A stretch of DNA of 20,566 nucleotides. Source: Eggerthellaceae bacterium. Its GTDB lineage: Bacteria; Actinomycetota; Coriobacteriia; Coriobacteriales; Eggerthellaceae. The notes under the pieces are model-generated. The model saw nothing but the letters and a program-made list of their open reading frames with translations, ran no database searches and had not been told where the DNA came from. How positions within the stretch are numbered: position 1 is the first letter of the stretch; each line of letters begins with the position of its first letter. A program made the position numbers and the translations under genes. This document shows positions 1-7,037 of the stretch, piece after piece. The stretch spans positions 1 to 20,566 of the forward strand of contig CAAEEV010000143.1 of assembly GCA_900754955.1 (NCBI GenBank), written 5' to 3'.

Positions 1-345
1 GCTCGCGCGCAGCCCCGCCGCACCGACGAGGGCGTTCACCACCACATCGGCCTCAGGGAGGCGCACAAGATCGAGCACCGCCTCGGCGCCGACGCCGAAC
101 GACCCGCCGCGTTCCTCGGCGAACGCGCGCAGATCGTCGCACTGCGCGCTTCCCGCGAGACGGTCATCGCCTACAGCGAGATGCCCGACGCCGAACGCGC
201 GCGCCTGGCGCATCAGCTCGTCGGCGCGCGTATTGACCGCCATGCCGACGATCTCGAGTCGATCGGCATGGCGGCGCGCCACGTCGAGCGTCTGCGTTCC
301 GATCGATCCCGTCGATCCCAAAACCACGATTCGTCTCTTCGCCAT
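1..345 (-). CDS. dxr: 1-deoxy-D-xylulose-5-phosphate reductoisomerase, N-terminal part (runs off the window)
   Basis: Dxr converts 1-deoxy-D-xylulose 5-phosphate to 2-C-methyl-D-erythritol 4-phosphate with NADPH, the committed step of the MEP isoprenoid pathway, in the cytosol. The 115 codons visible begin MAKRRIVVLGSTGSIGTQTL, and the GSTGSIG dinucleotide-binding loop of the Dxr Rossmann fold lies at residues 10-16. Later the frame reads DVVVNALVGAAGL, also typical of the family. The ATG at 345 is preceded by GAGGAG at good spacing, which decides the start. The rest of the gene lies left of base 1. It is the last visible member of the pyrH-frr-uppS-cdsA-dxr series but is separated from cdsA by about 450 bp, so it probably has its own promoter. 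Identity is secure; only the N-terminal third or less is visible. Confidence 0.93.
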   Translation of the reverse strand, partial: MAKRRIVVLGSTGSIGTQTLDVARRHADRLEIVGMAVNTRADELMRQARAFGVGHLAVGDDRLAGSAQCDDLRAFAEERGGSFGVGAEAVLDLVRLPEADVVVNALVGAAGLRAS

Positions 346-383
346 TGCGCGCTCCTCGCCATCGGACAACTGATTCGCCGACT

Positions 384-389
384 ATCATA
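384..389 (-). promoter_or_regulatory. candidate -10 box for dxr
   Basis: On the minus strand this reads TATGAT, 38 bases upstream of the dxr ATG. No convincing -35 hexamer is seen at 16-18 bp spacing, so this rests on the -10 match and on the need for a promoter in this gap. Confidence 0.3.
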
Positions 390-460
390 CACTGCCGAAA
401 AGCCCGATCGCGCGACTGTCCGCGCGCGGCGAAAAACGCCCGAATCTAACAATGCGAACG

Positions 461-480
461 AATGTTTCACGTGAAACATT
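461..480. other. parS: parS centromere-like site (ParB/Spo0J binding)
   Basis: The 20-bp perfect palindrome AATGTTTCACGTGAAACATT contains the exact 16-bp core TGTTTCACGTGAAACA (463-478), which is the canonical chromosomal parS recognised by ParB/Spo0J. Such sites nucleate ParB spreading and SMC loading for chromosome segregation. It lies in the gene-free gap between cdsA and dxr rather than inside a coding region. ParB and ParA are not encoded in this window. An exact palindromic match of this length is very unlikely by chance in GC-rich DNA, so the site call is strong. Use in the cell is inferred. Confidence 0.9.
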
Positions 481-796
481 GCGAAAGGGTCGCAAGGCGC
501 CGCAGCCGTGCGCTATCCGCAGGCGCTTACCAAACGCAGCATGCACAAAGCAACGCAGCAACCCGCTCCGCAGCTGAACACCATCCGCAGGCGCGAGTCA
601 GCCGTGCGCAGCCTCCCCAGCCGCACGCTATCCCTAGTAGCAAGCCGCACGCGGCCCCTCGCAACCGTGCGCAACACGCTGCAGCCAAGCACCATCTGCG
701 GCCGCAAGTCATGCGCAGCTTCTCGCAACCGTGCGCTATCCGCAGGCGCTTGCCATGCTCAGCCTCCGGCGGCGCGCTATCTACAGCCGCAAGTCG
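481..796. repeat. gene-free degenerate repeat tract next to parS
   Basis: The 316 bp between parS and the cdsA stop codon show no supportable gene. Open frames here are low-complexity and lack ribosome sites. The tract is built from related short units: a 23-nt exact direct repeat at 506-528 and 729-751; ATCCGCAGGCGC three times (515, 583, 738); CTCGCAACCGTGCGC twice (658, 722); and many GCCGCACGC or CCGTGCGC variants. It looks like a decayed tandem array, function unknown. Proximity to parS may be meaningful or accidental. Confidence 0.65.
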
Positions 797-1954
797 CTAG
801 AAGATCGTGTAGGGAATGCAGTTGCCGCCGACGAGAAGGATCGCCGCCGTGATGGAGGCGAGGAAGAGCGAGTCGCAGCGGTCGAGCAGGCCACCGTGAC
901 CGGGCATGATCGTACCCGAGTCCTTGAAGCCCGAATTGCGTTTGATGCGGCTCTCGGCCAGATCGCCGAGCACCTCCATGAGCCCGCAGACAATGCCGAA
1001 GATGATCGCCATGGGAATGGGCATCGTCACGCCCGGCACGAACGACATCGCACACCAGAAGATCACCGAGCCCACGAGGCCGGCAAAGAACCCTTCCCAG
1101 CTCTTCTTCGGGCTCGTGCGCGGCGCGAGCTTGTGCTTGCCGATCTTGCTGCCCACCAGGTACGCGAAGGCGTCGTTGGCCCACACGCTCAGGAAGAGCA
1201 GCATCACCATCACACCGCCCCACGGATCGCCGAGCGATTGACGGATGACCACCAAGCCGCACAGCAAAAGGCCCGTGTACGCGGCGCCGAAGAAGCTCAC
1301 GCCCACATCGGGAATGCGCGCGCGCAGCCAGAACACGTACCACACGAGCAGCGCGAGAATAAGCGCAAGGCACACGATGGCGGCACCGGGCAAGCCGAGG
1401 AAGTACACGCTCGGCGGGAAAAGCACGGCCGCGATGATACCGAGCATCTCGTTGGGAAGCTTCGCGTCGGAGCGGAGCATGTAGTAGAACTCGCCCGCGC
1501 AGATGCCAGCGACCACCATGAGCATGAGAAGCATGGGGATGTTGCCCGCCAGCACGCAGACGATCGTCACCGCCGTGTAGACGACGCCCGTACGGAACCG
1601 AACCTGCAGGCTCGAAGGGTTCTTGAGCTTCTCGGGCGTCTTGTCGAGCGCGCCTTTCTTGATGCGCTCCTTGCGTTCGGCGCGGCGCATCTTCTTTTCG
1701 GCGCGTTCGGCGCGCTCATCAGGCGTCATGTCGTAGTGCCACGGAGGGCCCTCGGGCGCCGTACGCGAATCGTGCACAACAGGAGGCTCGGACGCGCTCA
1801 GATCGTCGTCCACCAAATCCTTCGTCGTGGGGCGACACTCGAACGAGAGCGCCTTCGCATCGGCGCGCGCCTGCAGCTCGGCCGTACGCGCACGCAGGCG
1901 TGCTCGCGCTGCCTCCTGACGACGCGCATCCTCTGCCGAATCGAACGACGCCAC
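797..1954 (-). CDS. cdsA: phosphatidate cytidylyltransferase (CDP-diglyceride synthetase) with long N-terminal extension
   Basis: CdsA makes CDP-diacylglycerol from CTP and phosphatidic acid in the inner membrane, the branch point for phospholipid synthesis. The 385-aa product has several hydrophobic helices from about residue 122 on, and the family signature at residues 335-362 (SRIKRNSGFKDSG, then PGHGG and LDRCDS). This includes the acidic residues expected to bind metal and CTP. Residues 1-118 form a charged, Ala/Arg/Glu-rich soluble extension absent from typical CdsA proteins of about 260-300 aa. The start is GTG at 1954, immediately after the uppS TAA, with GGGGGCG upstream inside uppS, so the two genes are probably translationally coupled. 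A downstream start that removes part of the extension cannot be excluded. Identity is very likely. Confidence 0.92.
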   Translation of the reverse strand: MASFDSAEDARRQEAARARLRARTAELQARADAKALSFECRPTTKDLVDDDLSASEPPVVHDSRTAPEGPPWHYDMTPDERAERAEKKMRRAERKERIKKGALDKTPEKLKNPSSLQVRFRTGVVYTAVTIVCVLAGNIPMLLMLMVVAGICAGEFYYMLRSDAKLPNEMLGIIAAVLFPPSVYFLGLPGAAIVCLALILALLVWYVFWLRARIPDVGVSFFGAAYTGLLLCGLVVIRQSLGDPWGGVMVMLLFLSVWANDAFAYLVGSKIGKHKLAPRTSPKKSWEGFFAGLVGSVIFWCAMSFVPGVTMPIPMAIIFGIVCGLMEVLGDLAESRIKRNSGFKDSGTIMPGHGGLLDRCDSLFLASITAAILLVGGNCIPYTIF

Positions 1955-2734
1955 TTACTTCACGCCCCCGAAACGGCGGTCGCGCCCTTGGAACTCGAGC
2001 AGGCAACGCAGAAACTCGTAGCGGTCGAAGTCGGGCCACAACACGTCGGTGCACACGAACTCGGCGTAGGCCGCCTGCCACAGCAGGAAGTTCGACAGGC
2101 GCATCTCCCCCGACGTGCGAATGACCAGATCAGGATCGGGAATACCCGCCGTGTACAGGCCGCGCTCGAACAGCTCCTCGGTAAGCGCGACGGGTGCCGC
2201 GCCCTCCTCAGCCGCAAGCACCGCGCGACGAACCGTCGCCTCAACGGCATGGAGGATCTCCTGACGCGCACCGTAGTTGACCGCGACCACGAGCGTCATG
2301 CCGTCGTTGCCGCGCGTCTTCTCCCACGCTTCGGCGAACGCATCGCGCGTCGCCTGCGGCAGCGCCGACAGATCGCCGATCGTCATCACACGCACGTGCT
2401 CTTCATGCAGACCGTCGACCTCGGCAAGCATCGTCTTGGCGAACAGATCCATGAGCCCGACGACCTCTTCCTCAGGCCGCTTCCAATTCTCGGTGGAGAA
2501 CGAGTAGATGGTGAGGTAGCGCACGCCGAGGTCGGAGGCGCAGCGGATCGTCTCGCGTACCGCCTCGATGCCAGCGCGATGTCCTTTGAGGCGGTTGAGC
2601 GCGCGCTTCTTGGCCCAGCGACCGTTGCCGTCCATGATGACCGCAACGTGCTCGGGAATGCGCGCAGCGTCGAGCGCCCGCAGGTCGAGCCCCGCGGGAG
2701 GTTCCGGGAATATGTAGTCAAGCGACTTGTTCAT
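1955..2734 (-). CDS. uppS: isoprenyl transferase / undecaprenyl diphosphate synthase
   Basis: This cis-prenyltransferase extends farnesyl diphosphate with isopentenyl diphosphate to give the C55 lipid carrier for cell-wall synthesis. Counting from the ATG at 2734 (259 aa), the substrate-binding aspartate lies in VIMDGNGRWAKKR (D35). The C-terminal RTSGEMRLSNFLLWQ motif holds the conserved Arg/Ser diphosphate-binding residues, followed by the LWPDF segment. The frame stays open to an ATG at 2779 and also has an ATG at 2746. I prefer 2734 because it has GGCGGG just upstream, gives the usual family length and starts directly before the conserved fold. The stop abuts the cdsA start. Its neighbours are the standard membrane/isoprenoid cluster. 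Confidence 0.95.
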   Translation of the reverse strand: MNKSLDYIFPEPPAGLDLRALDAARIPEHVAVIMDGNGRWAKKRALNRLKGHRAGIEAVRETIRCASDLGVRYLTIYSFSTENWKRPEEEVVGLMDLFAKTMLAEVDGLHEEHVRVMTIGDLSALPQATRDAFAEAWEKTRGNDGMTLVVAVNYGARQEILHAVEATVRRAVLAAEEGAAPVALTEELFERGLYTAGIPDPDLVIRTSGEMRLSNFLLWQAAYAEFVCTDVLWPDFDRYEFLRCLLEFQGRDRRFGGVK

Positions 2735-3024
2735 AGCACCCGCCATCAGTAGAGCAAAGAGGAGAAAGCCCGACGCCATCCGCTCGCCCGATGAAACGCC
2801 CCTGCTGTTCGCCTCGCGAGGGCAAACCCCAGGTTGCTCGTCCCGGCAAGGACAGCATCACCGATCGTTCGCAACGTCAGCGAGAAGCGTCGTAGCGAGC
2901 GCGGATGGCGCGAAAGCCCAACAAAGCACATTCAGTACGCGAGGAGAGCTCGGAGCGCCAGCCGCGCCGCCTGGCGTTTCGCAGCGCCGGCAGCTTCCGT
3001 CTACGCGTCAGCGCAGACGAAACC

Positions 3025-3588
3025 CTAGATCTCCATGACCTCGGCTTCCTTCTTCTTGAAGGCGGCGTCGACCTCGGCGATGTACTTGTCGGTCAGCTTC
3101 TGCACCTCGGCCTCGGCGCGCTTCGCCTCGTCCTCGGGAAGGCTGTCGTTCTTCTGCGCCTTCTCGATCGCCGCGTTGGCGTCACGACGGGCGTTGCGCA
3201 CGGCGACGCGCGACTCCTCGGCCATGCCCTTGCACTGCTTCACGAGTTCGCGGCGGCGCTCCTCGGTGAGTGCCGGGAACGGCAGACGGATGACCGAGCC
3301 GTCGTTGTTCGGCGTCACGCCCAGGTCGCTCTCGAGGATGGCGTGCTCGATGGCGCGCAGCATCGACTTGTCCCAAGGCTCGATGACGAGCAGATGGGCC
3401 TCGGGCGTCTTCACGCCCGCCATCTGGTTGATCGGCGTGGGCACGCCGTAGTAGTCGACCTTGATCCGGTCGAGCACCATGGCGTTCGCGCGACCCGTGC
3501 GCACGCCCGCGAAGTTCTCCTTCAGAGCGTTGATGGACTTCTCCATGTGCTCCTCGGCCTGCATCAAAATCTCTTCAACGTCAGCCAT
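3025..3588 (-). CDS. frr: ribosome recycling factor
   Basis: RRF splits the post-termination 70S ribosome together with EF-G in the cytosol. The 187-aa product has the normal length (about 185 aa). It contains the family hallmarks: the GVRTGRANAMVLDRI segment near residues 28-42, NDGSVIRLPFPALTEERR in the middle, and a long charged three-helix-bundle C-terminus rich in KAQK and KKKEAE. The start ATG at 3588 is preceded by AAAGGAAGCATA. It lies 99 bp downstream of pyrH and about 290 bp upstream of uppS, the common pyrH-frr order. Nothing in the sequence looks damaged. Confidence 0.97.
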   Translation of the reverse strand: MADVEEILMQAEEHMEKSINALKENFAGVRTGRANAMVLDRIKVDYYGVPTPINQMAGVKTPEAHLLVIEPWDKSMLRAIEHAILESDLGVTPNNDGSVIRLPFPALTEERRRELVKQCKGMAEESRVAVRNARRDANAAIEKAQKNDSLPEDEAKRAEAEVQKLTDKYIAEVDAAFKKKEAEVMEI

Positions 3589-3687
3589 TATGCTTCCTTT
3601 CCCCTGCCCCTCGCAGAGCGTCGATCAGGCATATCCCCTCGCACGGTGCGCCCGCACGCAAGCGCGCCGCACCCGCAGATTACCAAG

Positions 3688-4404
3688 CTATTCTACCGTG
3701 GTTCCGACCGCTTCGCCCATGAGAGCGCGCTTGATGTTGCCGCGCTTGGTGAGGTCGAACACGATCATCGGCACCTCGTTGTCCATGCACAGCGACGTAG
3801 CGGTGGCGTCCATCACGTTGAGGCCGCGGTTGAGCACCTCGAGGTAGCTGATGCGGTCGAAGCGCTTCGCGTTCGGGTTCGTCTTCGGATCGGAATCGTA
3901 CACGCCGTCGACCTTGGTTGCCTTCATGAGGCAGTCGACGTCGAGCTCGCACGCGCGCAGCGCCGCCGTGGTATCGGTAGTGAAGTACGGATTGCCCGTG
4001 CCCGCCGCGAGGATGACGACGCGCCCCTTCTCGAGATGGCGGATGGCGCGACGGCGGATGTAGGGCTCGGACACTTCCTGCATGTTGATGGCGCTCTGCA
4101 CGCGCGAGAAGATGCCGTGGCGCTCGAAGGAGTCCTGCAGCGCGAGCGCGTTCATCACCGTTGCGAGCATGCCGATGTAGTCGGCCTGGGCGCGGTCCAT
4201 GCCCTCGGTTGCGCCGGAGACGCCGCGGAAGATGTTGCCACCGCCCACGACGACCGCCAGCTGAACGCCGTCCTGAACGATCTCGGCGATCTCGTCGGCC
4301 AGCGCGTCGACCACCTTCGGGTCGATGCCGTAACCTTGATCGCCCGCCAGAGCCTCGCCAGAGAGCTTGAGCAGCACGCGGTCGTACTTGTATTCGTTCG
4401 CCAT
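3688..4404 (-). CDS. pyrH: UMP kinase
   Basis: PyrH phosphorylates UMP to UDP with ATP in pyrimidine nucleotide synthesis; it belongs to the amino-acid kinase fold, not the eukaryotic UMP/CMP kinases. The 238-aa product carries the N-terminal phosphate-binding LLKLSGEAL (residues 11-19), the [10 protein letters not shown] glycine loop around 52-61, the [17 protein letters not shown] segment and the [12 protein letters not shown] region. All are diagnostic and uninterrupted. Length is normal. It heads the conserved cluster here. The usual rpsB-tsf neighbours are absent, and an ABC exporter operon on the same strand lies 150 bp upstream instead. Confidence 0.97.
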   Translation of the reverse strand: MANEYKYDRVLLKLSGEALAGDQGYGIDPKVVDALADEIAEIVQDGVQLAVVVGGGNIFRGVSGATEGMDRAQADYIGMLATVMNALALQDSFERHGIFSRVQSAINMQEVSEPYIRRRAIRHLEKGRVVILAAGTGNPYFTTDTTAALRACELDVDCLMKATKVDGVYDSDPKTNPNAKRFDRISYLEVLNRGLNVMDATATSLCMDNEVPMIVFDLTKRGNIKRALMGEAVGTTVE

Positions 4405-4444
4405 GAGAAGGTCCCTTCGTTGTCTGCCTTGATGGGTTCCTTAC

Positions 4445-4450
4445 ATATTA
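4445..4450 (-). promoter_or_regulatory. candidate -10 box upstream of pyrH
   Basis: On the minus strand this reads TAATAT in an AT-rich island of otherwise GC-rich DNA, about 40 bases before the pyrH ATG. No good -35 match is seen. It would give pyrH-frr a promoter separate from the upstream ABC operon. Confidence 0.35.
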
Positions 4451-4553
4451 CCCGAAACCGCCACGGCACCCCACGCCGCACGGGAAATCAACGAGCACCT
4501 TCAGAAAACCCCGAGACGTGATCGGCAAAAGAGACCCGCCGCGCCGCGCGACA

Positions 4554-5324
4554 TCAGTTATCCCGCGCGAGCCTCTTGAAGAGCGCTGCGAACAGCACCG
4601 CGCCCACGACGATCCACGCCACCGTGACGCCGAGGGGCGCGAGCGCGTCCTGAGAGAGCAGGTTGCCGTTCAAGGCGAGCCCGATCAGGTCGTAGACGCC
4701 GCCTGTGGGCAGCCAGTGCGCAACCTTCTCGATCGCCTCGTTCGCCATGCCGAACATGGGCACGAGCGCCACCAGCAGCACCGGCACGCTGTAGACGCCC
4801 GCCGTCATCTGGTCGCGGCACGCGAGCCCCAGCACGAGCGAGAATAGGATGATGGGCAGCGATCCCATGATGCCGAGCGCCAGATACACCCCGAGCATGC
4901 CCGGCTCGCCGCCAGCCACGAAGAAGCACACGGCGTTCACGACAGTCGAGGCCACAAGCGCCACGATGGTCTTGGATGCGACCACCTGCGAGGCGCCCAC
5001 GTTGGCGAGCATAAGAGTGCGCAGCGTGCGCTTTTCCTTCTCCTCGGCGATACCGTAGAGCACCGTCATCGTGCACACCATGCCGACGGCCATGCACAGC
5101 GACGATCCCAGCATGAACTGCTGGATGACAAGGTTGACGAGGTCGCCGACCCCGTTTTGCTCGGCCGCGAGGTTAGCATCGTTCGTCGCGTCGCCCACCA
5201 TGAACGTGTAAAGCGCCATGAACGCGATGGGCAGAAGACACACGACGAGCAGGGTCGGGTTCTTGAACAGGTCGGCGAAGTCCTTGGCGAGGAGCGCCCC
5301 GGTCTTTCTCATAGCGGCGTTCAT
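4554..5324 (-). CDS. ABC-2 type transporter permease
   Basis: Predicted membrane half of an ABC exporter. The 256-aa product has a short cytoplasmic N-terminus, a hydrophobic segment at about 24-44, an extracytoplasmic stretch containing DATNDANLAAEQ, and about five further hydrophobic helices. The conserved cytoplasmic coupling motif YGIAEEKEKRTLRTLMLAN (residues 90-108) is the ABC-2/NatB-like feature that contacts the ATPase. It starts at ATG 5324, 2 bp after the ATPase stop, with its GGGAG ribosome site inside the end of the ATPase gene, so translation is coupled. It is clearly related to the orphan permease at 12739-13488: SLPIILFSLVLGL...DQM...PTGG here matches SLPILFMSLAFGL...DQM...PTGF there. 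Substrate unknown; export of a drug, peptide, ion or lipid is possible. Confidence 0.85.
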   Translation of the reverse strand: MNAAMRKTGALLAKDFADLFKNPTLLVVCLLPIAFMALYTFMVGDATNDANLAAEQNGVGDLVNLVIQQFMLGSSLCMAVGMVCTMTVLYGIAEEKEKRTLRTLMLANVGASQVVASKTIVALVASTVVNAVCFFVAGGEPGMLGVYLALGIMGSLPIILFSLVLGLACRDQMTAGVYSVPVLLVALVPMFGMANEAIEKVAHWLPTGGVYDLIGLALNGNLLSQDALAPLGVTVAWIVVGAVLFAALFKRLARDN

Positions 5325-5326
5325 CT

Positions 5327-6196
5327 CTAGAACTCCCTTCCGGTCAGCTCGAGGAAGACCTCCTCGAGGTTGGGCTCGTCAGAATGGATGGAAAGAACTT
5401 CGCCCGCAGCGAAGAGCTCGCGCAGCTCGTCTGCAGCGGAAGCGTCCTTCGTCGTCTCGATGACACCGCGCGTGCGCGTGGTCACAACGACACGATTGCG
5501 CGCGAACCTCAGTTTAAGCGATTCGGGTGCGCCTTCCGCCACGATGCGCCCTTCGTTGAGGATGGAGAGCCGATCGCACACCGCGTCGGCCTCGGCCATG
5601 TCGTGCGTGGTGAGGAAGATCGTCGTGCCCGCGGCCTTGAGCTCGGCGAGCATGCGGTGCACCTCGGCGCGCGCCGCTGGGTCGAGGCCGCTCGTCGGCT
5701 CGTCGAGGAACAGCAGCTCGGGGCTATGGATGAGCGCCGCCAGAAGCGCGGCGCGCTGGCGCATGCCCTTCGAGCAGTTTTTGATGAGCGTCTTGCGGTC
5801 GTCGGCGAGGTTCATGCGCTCGAGCAGCCGCCCGATGTCGCCCTCGCCGCGCCCGCGGATCTTCGCGTAGAGCTTGAGGTTATCCTCGATGCTCATGCGC
5901 TCGTACAGCGCGCTCATATCCGAAAGGATGCCGATGCGCTCGTAGTCGGCATCGGAGGCGTTCTCGATGGGGCGACCGAACAGGCTGATGCGGCCAGCAT
6001 CCTTTTTGAGCTGCCGCGTGAGCAGTTTGATAGTCGTGGTCTTGCCCGCGCCAGAGGGTCCGAGGAACCCGAAGCACTCGCCGCGCGCAACCGAGAACGT
6101 GAGCCCGTCGAGCACGCGCTTGGCCCCGAAGGAGAGGCACACGCCCTCCATCGCGAGGACGGCAGCGCCCCTCGCTGTGTTAGTTCTTGCAGCCAT
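5327..6196 (-). CDS. ABC transporter ATP-binding protein
   Basis: ATPase partner of the adjacent permease, 289 aa. Walker A is GPSGAGKT (residues 46-53). The signature loop reads CSKGMRQRAAL in place of LSGGQ, followed by Walker B LLFLDEP, the D-loop SGLDPAA and the H-loop TTHD. The C-terminal domain ends in DEPNLEEVFLELTGREF, typical of ABC-2 drug or natural-product exporter ATPases (DrrA/NatA-like). The frame is open to 6295, but the ATG at 6196 is chosen because GGGGGAG lies 5 bases upstream and the conserved domain begins about 15 residues later. The start overlaps the 3' end of a 39-codon frame by 17 nt. ATP hydrolysis should be intact; the substrate is unknown. Confidence 0.92.
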   Translation of the reverse strand: MAARTNTARGAAVLAMEGVCLSFGAKRVLDGLTFSVARGECFGFLGPSGAGKTTTIKLLTRQLKKDAGRISLFGRPIENASDADYERIGILSDMSALYERMSIEDNLKLYAKIRGRGEGDIGRLLERMNLADDRKTLIKNCSKGMRQRAALLAALIHSPELLFLDEPTSGLDPAARAEVHRMLAELKAAGTTIFLTTHDMAEADAVCDRLSILNEGRIVAEGAPESLKLRFARNRVVVTTRTRGVIETTKDASAADELRELFAAGEVLSIHSDEPNLEEVFLELTGREF

Positions 6197-6299
6197 GATG
6201 CTCCCCCTTCCTGCGTCCGCGTTTGTCCGATTTGCGTGCGAAGACCATGTCGATGATGCAGGCGAAGACGTCGCCCAACGTCTCAATGACGGCACCCAT
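6180..6299 (-). CDS. putative 39-aa membrane-associated micro-protein in the ABC operon
   Basis: Short frame MGAVIETLGDVFACIIDMVF followed by a strongly basic tail (ARKSDKRGRRKGEHHGCKN). It begins 2 bases after the TAG of the 54-aa gene, and its TAA lies 15-17 bases inside the ATPase gene. A GAAGAGGA ribosome site sits at about 10 nt spacing. The product would be an amphipathic or hydrophobic helix of about 20 residues with a positively charged cytoplasmic tail, plausibly a small subunit or regulator of the transporter. The stop-start coupling on both sides supports it as real. No family is recognised, and it could still be a chance frame in a leader that mainly serves the ATPase. Confidence 0.5.
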   Translation of the reverse strand: MGAVIETLGDVFACIIDMVFARKSDKRGRRKGEHHGCKN

Positions 6300-6301
6300 G
6301 G

Positions 6302-6466
6302 CTATCGACCGTCCTCTTCCCTCGAAGACGAGAGCTCGGCGACACGTCGCTCGAGATCATCGACGCGTTTGCGCGTGGTCTCCCCGCGAAGGTGCAACAT
6401 CATGCACACGATGCAAACGAGTGCAACAGCTCCAACGAGAATGGCGAGGTTACTGGCGGTAATCAT
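6302..6466 (-). CDS. small single-pass membrane protein with coiled coil
   Basis: 54-aa product starting MITASNLAILVGAVALVCIV, one transmembrane helix at about residues 5-25. A charged helix follows (HLRGETTRKRVDDLERRVAE) that reads as a heptad coiled coil. The start ATG at 6466 has AGAAAGGA six bases upstream, which decides it over a longer upstream open frame of low-complexity arginine-rich sequence. It is the first gene of the four-gene minus-strand operon with the micro-protein, ATPase and permease. A role as an accessory subunit or scaffold of the exporter is inferred from position only. No family is recognised. Confidence 0.65.
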   Translation of the reverse strand: MITASNLAILVGAVALVCIVCMMLHLRGETTRKRVDDLERRVAELSSSREEDGR

Positions 6467-6748
6467 GGCGGGTCCTTTCTCGCAGCCCGGCTCGCATCGA
6501 GCGGTGGGCGGTTTCACTGACGGGACCATGATTGCGTCGCAGCTGCGCAGGGACAACGCGTTTCGCCTGACGGGAGCCCCGATCACGACGACAGGAGCAT
6601 AGCGAGGTACGAGAGGAGCACGCCGACTGGCAAAGAGCCCCCAACGACCGCCAAGAGGACGATGCGCGGGAGGTTTCGGCAGACTTCGCCTGCGCCCAAG
6701 CGCTTCTAAGCGACGCTGCGCTCGTGTTATCCCCAATCGGGCACGATT

Positions 6749-6998
6749 GACTGGCAAATTATCCGCGAAATGTACGCTCCGAATAATCGCTTGGCACGTT
6801 TTGCTACGAAATGCACGATTTTTCCTCTGCCTCGAGACTTTCGAGGCAGAGGAACTTGCGACATCATGGCGTTTTGCCTGGTCAGCTTTCTCGCCAAGCG
6901 ATGTCGCCTAGACTGATCTCAGCAAAGATCGTGCATTTCGGCACCTTTTCTGCCAAACGGTTCGCCGAGACGGACATTTCGCTGATAATTTGCCAGAC
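6749..6998. repeat. 250-bp imperfect inverted-repeat element (possible MITE)
   Basis: The left arm 6749-6825 and the reverse complement of 6922-6998 align without gaps over 77 nt with 55 identities. The outer 25 nt (GACTGGCAAATTATC... against GTCTGGCAAATTATC...) and an inner AAATGCACGA block are best conserved. Each arm itself contains two related sub-units about 40 nt apart, pattern TGGCA...CGAAATG(T/C)(A/C)CG. The centre holds a perfect 14-bp hairpin and a second imperfect stem (GCGACATC at 6868-6875 with GATGTCGC at 6900-6907). The element is richer in A/T than its surroundings and has no coding potential. No clear target-site duplication is seen. A non-autonomous transposon, a transcription-blocking element or a structured RNA are all possible. 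Confidence 0.7.
6822..6854. other. perfect 14-bp hairpin at the centre of the inverted-repeat element
   Basis: TTCCTCTGCCTCGA (6822-6835) pairs with TCGAGGCAGAGGAA (6841-6854) around the 5-nt loop GACTT. A T-run lies on the plus strand just before the stem (6818-6823), so transcripts from the right (minus strand) would read stem then AAAAA reversed to A/T-rich sequence. A factor-independent terminator for minus-strand transcription is possible but not proven. Confidence 0.6.
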
Positions 6999-7037
6999 AT
7001 AGCGCGATTCGGGCGAGCGAGACGCAAAGACCGCGCA

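Noticed and set aside
462..852. Overlapping plus-strand open frames of 110-115 codons beside parS
   Set aside because: Low-complexity Arg/Ala/Ser/His composition set by the repeat tract, no ribosome site, and they run into the reverse of cdsA.
731..2752. 673-codon plus-strand open frame
   Set aside because: Antisense shadow of cdsA and uppS caused by high GC; composition is His/Arg-rich and no family motif is present.
2999..3018. Small hairpin GTCTACGC-GTCA-GCGCAGAC just after frr
   Set aside because: 8-bp stem with one mismatch and no T-run; too weak to call a terminator in GC-rich DNA.
2905..4521. 538-codon plus-strand open frame
   Set aside because: Antisense of frr and pyrH, both of which have full family motifs on the minus strand.
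4500..4535. Possible terminator of the ABC operon before pyrH (CCGA...TCGG then GGTTTTC on the minus strand)
   Set aside because: Only a 4-bp stem; not supportable.
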